In this document: positions 1 to 13,985 of the stretch, one piece after another
How the letters are laid out: each line of letters begins with the position of its first letter
Numbering within the stretch: the first letter of the stretch is position 1
DNA from: Halisarca cf. caerulea
Lineage: Eukaryota; Porifera; Demospongiae; Chondrillida; Halisarcidae
Assembly (NCBI GenBank): GCA_963170055.1
Contig: CAUJGJ010000441.1
Span: forward strand, 216,001-280,000
Direction: 5' to 3'
DNA: 64,000 nt
Position numbers and translations under genes: made by a program
Notes under the pieces: model-generated
Database searches by the model: none
What the model was told of the DNA's origin: nothing
The model's input: only the letters and a program-made list of their open reading frames with translations

Positions 1-1946
1 CCTTACTAAATAAGACCATCGATGCTTCACACTAAAAATCAATGCAGAGTAAGCAGCCTGAGGTTGAGAGGCTGCAATGTCTGCAAGCCGCTCTAGCTCC
101 AGCATCCACTGGCAAACTTTCTTTCGTATGAAGACTTCCTTGAATGAGCTATCACCAATGGCCGAACCCAGGTACTTACCTCCAGCAGAGGTAATCTGGA
201 TTCCTGTATCTTTAAAGATGGATTCTGCTTCCTCTCGGCAATGCTCCTTGACCACAAGCAGGGACTTGGAGGGGTTGATGATATACCCATAACTCGAACC
301 AAGCTTCTGCAACTCATCCCACCATTTCTTGAGGGAAATGATGTTACCCCCAGCAGAGGAGTCATCAGCATACCAAATCTGGTCAGTAGTATGCTGTAGA
401 TGTAGAATTAATGGCAGTATGCCAATGGCATACATGGCCATTGCCAGGGGGTCACCCTGTGTTGTGCCCTGTCTTGAGAGGATGATCTCACCATCAATGA
501 AAAGGGAAGGTTCCAGCCGATAGGTGTTCACCAGTGCAGCAGCAAATACAGGACAAAGCTTCTGGACATTCATCAGTGTAGCTTGACGATTTAGGCTGTT
601 GAACGCATTTGATGCGTCAATCAGTAGAACTCCTTCAGTGGTGTCTTCATCAAAGAGAGCATCCAGGGCATGGATCGCTGCTTCACAGCCACTTTTCTGT
701 CCCACACATAGCTGGTGAGCTCCAACTGTGTTTTGGATATCGGATCGGATGATTGAAAGAATGGCTTTGCTCATTATTCTTCTTGAGACCTCACCTACAC
801 CAATAGGTTTAACCCCTGGACATTTGTCCAACGCGATTAGCCTGTTGGCTGTGAGGGGCTTCAGAGGCTCTGGGTCAACACAACTTGAACTAATTCTTCG
901 CGCTGTACCCGCCAAAGCATCTCACAAAGCTGAGGATGCTTTCTGAAATGAACAACACATTCTTCTCCATGAACATGCACGCATCAACACCAGAGGGACC
1001 AGCACCCCCCTCCGTACTCAGAACAGACCTCAAGATTGAGAGACCATCAATTTCATCAAATAAAACAGCATGTGACTGAGTGGGATCCTGTGTTACTGGT
1101 GTGATCATCGCTGCATCAATCGGACGTGAGGGTGCATGGTGCTTATCTCGCAGAATGTCCCGTACTGTTTTGCCTTCAACAACATGATTTAATGGGAGCA
1201 CACTTGAGTGATTCTCTTCAGTGATCAGGCGAGAAGCTGCCTTCACTTTACCGGACATCATCAATTCGGCAAATTTCCTTGCGATGGGCTTGGACTGCTG
1301 GGGAATCGTGTTAGCGGATAACCTAGCCTGGATTGCTTTAGCTTCATCAAAAAGTGCCAGGAAATGACCAGCTTCCCATTCTTTCATTCTTCTTTCTAAG
1401 CACTTACTGTGGTCTTTGCTTCTGGAGGCTTTGAAAGGTTTCTGTAGCACTAGTGCTGGAAAAACCCTAGCAGCTTTGATGGCCACTCCTTCCATAGATG
1501 AAGCCTCTGCATAGGCATTGAACAGACAAGCCATTTCATAGACAAATGCTTTACCTTGTTTACCTGACGGTATCTTGAAAACGTTGTGTCTCCAATGCAC
1601 AATTTCAGAGTAAATCCTGTCAATATCCTCTGCCACCTTGACACCATCCATTTCGCCCCATGTGAAGTTTGGAGGATTAGCTGGAGAAAAGGGCGGCAGG
1701 ACACATTCAACCTAATTTCGACTTACGATTTCATCTTCCGCAGCATCGATATTTGTTTCAATTGTCCCCAAATTTTGGCTAGTGGTCACTAGACTCTGAT
1801 CTGTGTCATCCTCTCCAGCATCATTCGTTTCTAATGAGTATTCTTGCGGTATATTCTGACATTGGCCAAGTCGTTTGGGAAGGCAGCTGGTACACTCTTT
1901 GCCGTCACGTACACACGAACAATTGCGACAAATTCCACTTCTATTG
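1..1946 (-). pseudogene. Non-LTR-type retroelement ORF, RT part, interrupted and running off the left edge
   Basis: Read on the minus strand, this encodes a Cys-rich N-terminal segment (about 1946-1850), a conserved linker (890-1651) and then reverse transcriptase. The RT shows the motif A region LLIDASNAFNSLNR (about 595-640), GTTQGDPLAMAMY (about 425-470) and the catalytic WYADDSSAGG (about 345-375). The same family occurs at 41533-43411, which supplies the C-terminal part missing here. The copy is dead: an in-frame TAG lies near 1711, and the frame shifts between about 890 and 960, joining linker and RT. The 5' end is cut at 1946 by element B; the start codon and first Cys residues lie beyond B at 13861-13884. 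The RT core is clear; assignment to a named clade is not attempted. Confidence 0.85.
1940..1946. repeat. Element B target-site repeat (pair at 13861-13867)
   Basis: TCTATTG lies immediately outside the left end of element B and again immediately outside its right end (13861-13867). The related element C has an 8-bp duplication; here only 7 bp match, so one flanking base may have mutated or the end may be ambiguous by one base. Confidence 0.6.
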
Positions 1947-2399
1947 TAGGGGCAACAATGTAAAAAACTAAGTAGATTCGATTTCGCTTAAACTTGGTGT
2001 GAAGATGCAACCTAGTAAGATATATCTAGACGGGTTCTTGTTTTTCCCTCAGTCGCTCTTGCACTGAGAAATGTTTGGAAAAAATCAATTTAAGTCTTTC
2101 TTACGCGAAAAAACCTTCCCCGTAGATGCACGAGTGGAGGTATTTCATTTTAGCTTCGTACATCAAAGAAGCACTACCATAGCTATTCGATTGAGGTACA
2201 AATGTTTCAAAAGAAAGCGTTCTCTTGCAACGGCAGGTCGCTTTCTTATATGGAATTATAAAGTAAATTTATATCGGGCATTGCTGCACCTTACCGGGAA
2301 CAATCACAGAGATGGTAGCAATACTGCAAGATAGAGTAATAAGATACCTACCTGTATCCATTCAATGACTAGCTTCCGATGTCATAAACCATCTGGGTG
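1947..2399 (+). repeat. Element B left terminal inverted repeat
   Basis: About 453 bp matching 13409-13860 in inverted orientation, with scattered substitutions; similarity stops abruptly after CATCTGGGTG. An ORF across it (2071-2334, and its counterpart on the other arm) is only a by-product of the repeat. Confidence 0.85.
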
Positions 2400-2893
2400 C
2401 GTAGCTTTTTCTCACGGAGTTACTAAGCACCATCTTCCCTGAGCATAAAATCGCATAAGCGCGTCTTTCAAAGTACTTATATCAGAGATACTATGTATTT
2501 CACGAAGTACAGGAGCCATATATGAACAACAGAGATAAATTTAAGGCTTTACTTGAAGAAATGCGAATACACGCAATCGACCAGTATGGCCATTGTATTA
2601 TTGCGAGTATTATTGCGCAACGATTAAAAAATACACGTGGTCAGGATGCTGTTGAGTAGGTTAACCTGGTTTGGGCTTGGGGATCGCACTTGACAGGTGT
2701 CTATTATGCTTGTTTTAATGTGTTACCGTAATAAATAACAATATTGAGATTAGCAGTATAATCTTGTGTATTATATTGTGTTATATGTATGTTATTTGCT
2801 AGTCAGCAGAGCAGTAACTGTTTGGCGGACCAACTTGACTAACTTAATTATTGTAAATTCATTTGCTACTAACTAAATGCTAAATGTGACCTA
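2400..2893. other. Element B 3' region without a gene
   Basis: Sequence between the left inverted repeat and the stop codon of the B transposase-like gene. AT-rich; presumably the 3' UTR and subterminal region. No ORF or further repeat was recognised. Confidence 0.4.
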
Positions 2894-6610
<3,717 letters not shown>

Positions 6611-6651
6611 TTTTCCTTATCTGTGGAATAACAACTAGAAATGCAGTTGTA

Positions 6652-6985
6652 GAGGAAAAAATGGAAGTTCAGCCAAATGAAAATTCAGCCACCCTGTTCT
6701 CAACGAAGGCAGAGCGTATTAATGTCCAATCAAGTACAGATATGGACAATCTCAATCCTGGCTGTTGCTCAAACTTTGTTGGCTATGCGTTTCAGATGCG
6801 TGAAAAAGCGGGCATATTTGTAACGTGGCCGTAAAAATAGAGATTCGGCACAAAAAATACAAGTTCGTTCAGCGCTATCTTTCTCAGCAATACATTTTCA
6901 AACGTGCTTCAAACTTACAAATATCACACTCAGACATGTCAGCTACAACGTACTTGTTTTTTGCTGTCGTTGCTTCCTCGTTCGC
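6652..6985 (+). repeat. Element A left terminal inverted repeat
   Basis: Pairs with about 12745-13071 in inverted orientation. Similarity is high up to the TTCGCT near 6980 and fades after it. Substitutions and small differences between arms show moderate age. Confidence 0.8.
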
Positions 6986-7574
6986 TATACTTCAAACAGC
7001 GGAATGACACTAACAGAAGTTCAGCCACTCGTGAACCTAACAAATTGTTTTTCCACATCAAATTTTTGAAAGAAAGCCGATTTTTGCCATTCATCTTCAA
7101 GCATGAGACATACAGAACTCGAAATAAGCGTTTAGCACTCAACGATGGAATACAACCTGGCCTCTAGCTCAATCTAAAACACATTCTGATCACGTGACTA
7201 TACTTGTCTCCGGCGGGCGGGAAATTTGAGGTTAGCGGAACGTTGCACATCTAGGCCAAGTTTTACCGAGGTAGGTTCATCCATTTTTGTTAGTTAGTTC
7301 CATGATAATAATTAAGGTGATGATATTATGGATATTATTATAAATTGAAGTCATATTGTTGTAAAATGTTCAAAATTTAGCTAATTTAATTGCCATGATC
7401 ACTCACTAGCTGCGGAGAACAGCTAGAAGTCTAAGATTTTACGAAATTGATCATGCCAATGCTCATTATGGATTCAAAGGAATCTAATATGCTGTGATGG
7501 CATGCATAATAATATCATAGTTTGTGATCTAAGTCCCAATAGAAAGCAATGTACCATACCATTGCTTTTTGCAG
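6986..7574 (+). promoter_or_regulatory. Probable 5' region and leader intron of the element A gene
   Basis: There is no long ORF here. A plausible donor (GAG|GTAGGT near 7270) and an acceptor (TTTTTGCAG| at 7574, immediately before the ATG) suggest a noncoding first exon and a leader intron. This is inferred from splice consensus only. Confidence 0.35.
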
Positions 7575-8945
7575 ATGCTACCGATTCCTTCCTTGAAGTC
7601 GCGGATAATGTCAAGCAAATTGCATACGCAGAGAGTCTCAAAGGTACCACATATTCCGACGATTGAACAGGCCAGACCAACAGCTTACAAACTATGGAAT
7701 ATGGACACAATGCAAGAAGCAATAGCCGAAGTGGAAAAGGGCATGTCTATACGAAGGGCAGCAGAATGTTACAAGATACCTCGGACAACTCTACAAGATT
7801 ATGTTAGTGGACAGTCAACACTGTCTTCAAGGTCTGGTGCTCCAATACTTACAGTAGATGAAGAATCTGAGTTAGCAACATTCCTTGTTGAGGTAGCCAA
7901 AATTGGCTATCCTCATACCCGCCAGCAAGTGCTAAACAAGGTTCAAGCAATTGTTGATGCAAAAGGACTCAACAGGCTTGTAACATTTGGCTGGTGGCAG
8001 AGCTTTGCACACCGACACCCTGACCTAACTCTAAAGACAGCTGCACCATTGGGCATGTCAAGGGCCAAGGCCACAGATCGCAATGTGCTGCAACGGTACT
8101 TTACCATGCTGGAGGAATGCCTGGATACGCATGACATTATGAATAAACCATCACGTATCTATAATTGTGATGAGACAGGGATTCCTTTAAACCCACCTTG
8201 CCCAAAAGTCATTGATAAGGTGGGGACAAGAAATCCCTGTTATGTTACAGGGGACAGCAAAGTACAAGTTACAGTTCTAGCCTGTACTAATGCAGCAGGG
8301 ATTGTAATTCCGCCCATGGTTGTCATGAAGAAGCGTCCCATTACAGAGCATATTTGTGAAGGAGAAGTTCCGGGAACTGCCTATGGATTGTCTGATAGTG
8401 GGTGGATGAACCGTGAGCTATTTTCAACATGGTTTTCCGAGCACTTCTTGCAATACGTACACCGAGACCGTCCAATTTTGCTTCTCATGGACGGTCATTC
8501 ATCACACTATGATCCATCCACCATCACAATGGCAGCTGAAGAAGGTGTAATTTTATGTGCATTACCACCCAACACAACTCATCTGACACAGCCTCTGGAC
8601 CGTTCATGCTTTGCACCTCTCAAGGCAGCATGGAGAGAAGCTCGCCAACATTTTCAGGCCAGTCACCCAAACAGAGTGTTAACAATCCATGACTTCAACA
8701 AAGTCTTCAGTGAAGCCTGGATCAAGGGGATGTCCATGAATAACATTACTCAAGGTTTCAAAGTAGCAGGAATATACCCATTCAATCCTGACGCCTTACT
8801 TGATGCTACAGAGATCTGTGTCATGAACAAGCCTAAGACAATTATGGAGAAGACAGGCATTGCATATATACCATTATATGGGCATGCACCATCGGAGGGA
8901 AACCCAGCTGAAATGCTTCCTAAAGAGATTGACAGGACATACATA

Positions 8946-9213
8946 TAACACCTTCCAATTAGCAATGTACTTTTCCAATATAATAAAAATCAGCCTAAGA
9001 TACACAAATTTGTGAAACCAGGAAGATCAAAGGAAAGATCAAAGACATTGTTTTGTGTTTCCAATTTCAAAACAAATAACAATGTTGAAGTAAACAACTT
9101 TTGCAGTGGACCAGCAGCTGGTACAGCTGCTATCTCTCTGGGTTCACAAATTTGTGGATCCTAGGCTGATTCTTATCATAATGGAAAAGTACATTGCTAA
9201 TTGGAAGGTGTTA
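8946..9213. mobile_element. 268-bp inverted-repeat short element (MITE) inside the element A transposase
   Basis: About 70-bp near-perfect inverted ends (TAACACCTTCCAATTAGC... and its complement) flanked by TA on both sides (8944-8945 and 9214-9215). Removing it restores an open frame in the host gene, proving secondary insertion. It creates the stop codon of the first transposase ORF. Confidence 0.85.
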
Positions 9214-10387
9214 TATGTACGGCAAGGCAACAATCTTCAATAAGCAACATGTTAATCAAGCCCATTCCTCCTAGTGCCATACCTACAAAGAAAGAGAAAT
9301 CAGCAGGGCAGATTCTGACCAGGGAAGGTAATCTGAAATTGATCAAGGAAAGGCAAAAACTAAAAGAAGAAAATGAGAAAATGAAAGAAGAAAAGCGTAA
9401 GGCAAGAGAAGAAAAAAAGCAACTGAAAGAAGAAAACAGGAAGGCAAAAGAAGAAAATGTCACTGAGAAGAAGAAAGGAGAGAAACAGAAGGCCAACATT
9501 AAGAAAAAAGTTTCAGAGAGCGAAACTCTAAGGAAGAAAGCAGAGAGAATAGCAAATGAAGAAACCGAGAGAAAGAATGAAAACGAGCACAAGGTGACCG
9601 AAAAAAACTTAAAGGCTAATACAGAAGTTCAGAAGAAAGATGAGAGATATGCTGTAACCTTTACACCTGGTCCAAGACTAGAATCAAGAAAGTCCTCAAG
9701 GAAAGCAACAATTATTGAAGGTAATATAATATATATATATAGTCCCTAGTAATCTGATAATCACTCGTACAATAGGTTATGATGTTAAATTTGTGATTTA
9801 TTCACATATTAATGCTGATTTGGAAATTCTCCTTTATACTCAGAGTCTCTACAATTCAGTCTATAGTTGTGCCTTTATAATCGCCAGTGGACTGATTTGC
9901 CAATTAATTAGTCAACCTTGAAGAAAAAAATATAAACATATAACATTGTACTCACCCAGATGGCCCACATGATTACCTTAAATAATTAAGATCATGGCAT
10001 TGTACATGTAAATTTCATGATCTAAGATGACAGTGCATATATGCTTCAACATTTCTCTTGCAGGCACCAACAACTGTAGCACAAGGATTAAATCAAAGCC
10101 AGTGGAAATACCTCTAAATGATGTTTACACAGATGAACATTGTGAAGCAGGTATATATATGCACATAAATGATATAAAGCAAGCTATCCTGTTTTCCACA
10201 AACAGAAATGAAAATTAGTTTATTTTGGAATGGAATTCATTCACATGCATTTGTGTTTGCATGACTCTTCATAGAACATGTGGTTAACATCAGTATGCCA
10301 GGTTAACGTACAGATTGTATGCATGCAGCATCATTTTGATGGCCGGTATAAAGTACGTACCTGTTGTCCTACTGTAACAGTAACTGT

Positions 10388-10395
10388 ATACATAC

Positions 10396-10466
<71 letters not shown>
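10388..10466. repeat. (TA)n microsatellite
   Basis: TA-rich dinucleotide tract in intron 3 of the element A gene. Confidence 0.95.
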
Positions 10467-10470
<4 letters not shown>

Positions 10471-11906
10471 GCATGCACAGTCAGTTGGTATCAGAACATA
10501 CCCCTCTGGACTATATTCTCTGACTCCAACCTCCCGCCCGGGCTTTATGTAAAAAATAATATACAATTATTACGTAGGAATAATTTCAAACTTTACGCAA
10601 TTTCATGGTATATGCATGTATGAATACCAATATGGACAGCATTAATTGTAATTGCTATTTTGTATTATACTATAGGCAATGTCATATTTTTCCTGTAGTT
10701 CATGTACTCATTGTGGATGATGGGCAAAATACTCCACCTTCAGTTAGGCCAGAATGGTGGATAAAGGAACTGAAACTCGCAAAATCCGATTTATTGAGGT
10801 TGATGAGTGGAGATGAACTAACCGACTCCCTCATGAATGCAGCACAAGATCTCCTTGCCAAACAGTTTGCAGGATATTTGAGCTTTCAAGATGTGACATT
10901 AGGTAGACTGCTGATGTTCGAACCAGTGCACATGACCTCAAAAGGATTGGCAGTACAGATTTTGCATACTGGTTAGTTTTATTATTATAATATTATTCCA
11001 TGATTCAATCAATTTTGTAGCCTAAGAGTAGTACTATAGACTATAATGGTGCAATGGTCATAATTTATATCATATACACTAGTACTTTCATTGCCCCATG
11101 TTGCTACATTATAGAGAATACTATTATAAAGTATACTCATTAGAAACATATAAAATTGCTTATACATAACCTAACTGTTGCAATATTAATCACCATGACA
11201 CTAATTAAATAGAACTTCTGCATCTATATACTCTACAGGAGCTTCCAAACACTGGGTATGCACTGCACTTGATACACGGACCGACCACAAAGGAACCAGA
11301 TCATTCAGATTGGATCTAGCAGAAAAACAAGTTCTGTTGTTTGACAGTCTATGGGGATTAGGTGGTGATCCGCTGGGGCTTGAAAGGATGGTCAAGCTAC
11401 AAATATGTAAGATCTATGGCAAGTATACAGGAGATACAGTGAAAGTAAAAAAGGTTGCTGTACAACAACAGTTACCAGGCACGGAAGACTGTGGGCTCTT
11501 CGCAGTTGCCTATGCAACTGATATCTGCTATGGCAAGGATCCTGGCAAAGCTAGGTTTGATCAAACAATGATGAAAAACCATTTTAAAGACTGTCTGGAG
11601 CGTGGATCCATACACCCCTTTCCGCAGAAATCAAAGAAAGTGCCAAAACCATCAAGTCCTGTGGACATCAACATCGAAGTATTCTGTATGTGCAAGATGC
11701 CAGAGAGTTATGATCAATCCATGGTGCAATGTGATACATGCGATGGGTGGTACCACAAGAGTTGTGTGGGGATCAGCCATACTAGAAGAATGAAGGGAAT
11801 TGAATGGAAATGCAAAGCATGCACATACGAGGACATTCCACAGTTAGTCCCCAAACCGCAAGAATTTCGATCGAAATTCCCCGCCAAAAGATCACAGAAG
11901 TTGTAA

Positions 11907-12744
11907 TGCCTAAAGCTGAGCAGTTTTCAGTATCTCTTGAGTTTTTACATACATGTCCTAGCTGGATTCTTATGTCAATATTTTGGGTTTTGTTTTGCTT
12001 TTTACTGTTGTATTCCTCTTTCTAATAGCCTGCTTATGTTGTAAAAGATATGTAAAACTTGGTTCAGTGGCCCCGGCCCAGCATTTTCACTCTCCAATTG
12101 CTTGCAAATGGTTTGAAATGCTGCCAAATGCTATATGCATGTGAATGAACCACATTAACACCTGTAAGAGAAAGACTTATGTGAAAGTACAATATTGATT
12201 GATACACTACATTTCTGTTCTGTATACATTAGAAAAATAATGGTTGGTTCTAGTGCATGAGCTGCTATTAAGATCAAGGGCTCAGTTCGATTGGAATGTA
12301 TTATACGATTCCGCATGACTTACCCAGTTTTTTTAAGTATTATGGTCTATGGCTGTAGTTATTGGTGACTAGCCACAGGGTGATCAAATACATAATATTT
12401 CTGTCAGTGACAAACAAGTACATGAATAGATGTATTATAATCATACCTGGACAAAGAAAGAGCCTAGTAAATCTACTCCATGAATTCCTACTGAAACAAC
12501 GCCTGATCACGTGATCCCAGTTGCGTAATGATCATCATGCAGTACCGTGATGCTTTATATTGTTTGACAAGATCGGCTATATTCATTGAACATAAGGAAA
12601 TAGCCATGGTGTGCTGCAAGATCCAAGATAAACGATGAATCAGACACTTCACTCGAAAATTTAACAAGTAATTCCATAAAACGGTTTTTTTTCTATGGCC
12701 GAATGTCAATTAGTGTAGTTCTACCGCTTGGTGCACCGCGAATG
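11907..12744. other. Element A 3' region
   Basis: Sequence between the stop codon and the right inverted repeat. AT-rich, no ORF of note; presumably the 3' UTR and subterminal sequence. Confidence 0.4.
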
Positions 12745-13071
12745 AGGAAGCCACGACAGCAAAAAACAAGTACGTTGTAGCTGACATATCTGAGTGTGAT
12801 ATTTGTAAGTTTGAAATAGTTTTAGAAAATTATCGCTGAGAAAGATAGCGCTGAACGAACATATATTTTTTGTGCCGAATCTCTATCTTTACGGCCACGA
12901 TACAAATATGCCCGTTTTTTCACGCATCTGAAACGCTTAGCTGGCAAAGTTTGGTTAACAATCAGGATTGAGATTGTCCATATTTGTACTCGATTGGACA
13001 TTAATACGCTCTGCCTTCGTTGAGAACAGGGTGGCTGAATTTTCATTTGGCTGAACTTCCATTTTTTCCTC
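12745..13071 (-). repeat. Element A right terminal inverted repeat
   Basis: Inverted partner of 6652-6985, ending in CCATTTTTTCCTC directly followed by TA. Confidence 0.8.
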
Positions 13072-13408
13072 TATTGTTTAAAAGTTCTTCCATCACGTTT
13101 CATATTTATTTATTGTTTTTACTTACCTTTGTTTTTCACTTGGCTGGCTGCTTTCTTAATCGCAAGTCTCTTGCCGCGCACTATTCCAGAAGAACACGTG
13201 ATCGCACGCGAATTAATGAATTTAAATGTCTGCTCGGCAAGTCGTATAGATCGCAAATTTATTGGATCGTAGGCTATTTGAAACTTCTCATGTGCTGAAG
13301 TGCTTCATTAAAGAAGCTTATTTGCTTTCAGGAATGGTGTAACGCGCGTTTGTTGAAATTATTGTACAGCGCGATGATGATCGAAACACAGATTGACAAA
13401 ATGCTATC

Positions 13409-13860
13409 CACCCAGATGGTTTATGACATCGGAAGCTAGTCATTGAATGGATACAGGTAGGTATCTTATTACTCTATCTTGCAGTATTGCTACCATCTCT
13501 GTGATTGTTCCCGGTAAGGTGCAGCGATGCCCGATATAAATTTATTTTTAATTCTATATAAGAAAGCGACCTGCCGTTGCAAGAGAACGCTTTCTTTGGA
13601 AATGTTTGTACCTCAATCGAATAGCTATGGTAGTGCTTCTTTGATGTACGAAGCTAAAATGAAATACCTCCACTCGTGCATCTACGGGGAAGGTTTTTTC
13701 GCGTAAGAAAGACTTAAATTGATTTTTTCCAAACATTTCTCAGCGCAAGAGCGACTGAGGGAAAAACAAGAACCCGTCTAGATATATCTTACTAGGTTGC
13801 ATCTTTACACCAAGTTTAAGCGAAATCGACTCTACTTAGTTTTTTACTTTGTTGCCCCTA
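13409..13860 (-). repeat. Element B right terminal inverted repeat
   Basis: Inverted partner of 1947-2399. It ends with GCCCCTA at 13860, followed directly by the TCTATTG repeat. Scattered single-base differences from the left arm indicate that B is older than element C. Confidence 0.85.
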
Positions 13861-13985
13861 TCTATTGCACCGACAGCAGGTCATTCCATATATATCCCGG
13901 GTAGGGTCTATTTGGGTTAGATAATTCTGCTACGGTTAGTCAATCCGGACTTTAAATCAACTTCGTACATTCGTTAACCACGTGC
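13861..13985 (-). pseudogene. 5' end of the left-edge retroelement, displaced by element B
   Basis: On the minus strand an ATG at 13884 opens a short Cys-rich stretch that runs up to the element B boundary and continues in frame at 1946 on the far side of B. Together the two pieces form a knuckle with spacing C-C-x-C...C-x2-C-x-C...C-x2-C, a plausible zinc-binding N terminus. This shows that B inserted into a retroelement coding region. The upstream part (about 13885-13985) would be 5' UTR and abuts the Gypsy-type relic. Confidence 0.6.

Larger units (their letters stand above)
7575..11906 (+). pseudogene. Pogo/jerky-type transposase continuing into Ulp1-like protease and PHD finger
   Basis: Exons 7575-8945, 9216-9720, 10064-10150, 10699-10971 and 11239-11906; all three introns are GT-AG and phase 1. 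With the inserted short element (8946-9213) and one TA copy disregarded, the frame is open throughout, about 967 aa. Order: psq-type HTH (about residues 45-85), DDE core with YNCDETG, LLLMDGHSSH and QPLDRSCFAPLK, a long charged Lys/Glu coiled coil (exon 2), a C48/Ulp1-like domain with SKHW (His), LFDSLWG (Asp) and LPGTEDCGLFA (Gln/Cys context), then a C4HC3 PHD finger (CMCKMP...CDTCDGWYHKSCVG...WKCKAC). The family roles are DNA cleavage/integration, desumoylation and histone-tail reading in the nucleus. As it stands, a TAA at 8946-8948 brought by the short element truncates the transposase at residue 457. Two separate genes cannot be excluded without transcripts. Confidence 0.75.
6652..13071 (+). 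mobile_element. Element A: 6.4-kb pogo-like transposon carrying a transposase/Ulp1/PHD gene
   Basis: Both ends begin GAGGAAAAAATGG and are inverted repeats of about 340 bp; the dinucleotide TA flanks both sides (6650-6651 and 13072-13073), the target expected for the Tc1/mariner-pogo superfamily. The single multi-exon gene inside (7575-11906, plus) starts with a pogo-type DDE transposase and ends with a SUMO-protease-like domain and PHD finger. It was inserted into element B upstream of the B gene, so it is younger than B. Long terminal repeats and the extra protease are not typical of pogo elements, which usually carry short ends and one transposase. Confidence 0.85.

Noticed and set aside
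2071..2334. 87-codon ORF starting MFGKNQFKSFL, with a homologous ORF at 13554-13736
   Set aside because: Both lie inside the inverted terminal repeats of element B; similarity is explained by the repeat, and similar ORFs occur in the element C arms.
9197..9592. Minus-strand Phe/Ser-rich ORF
   Set aside because: Antisense of the Lys/Glu coiled-coil exon of element A.
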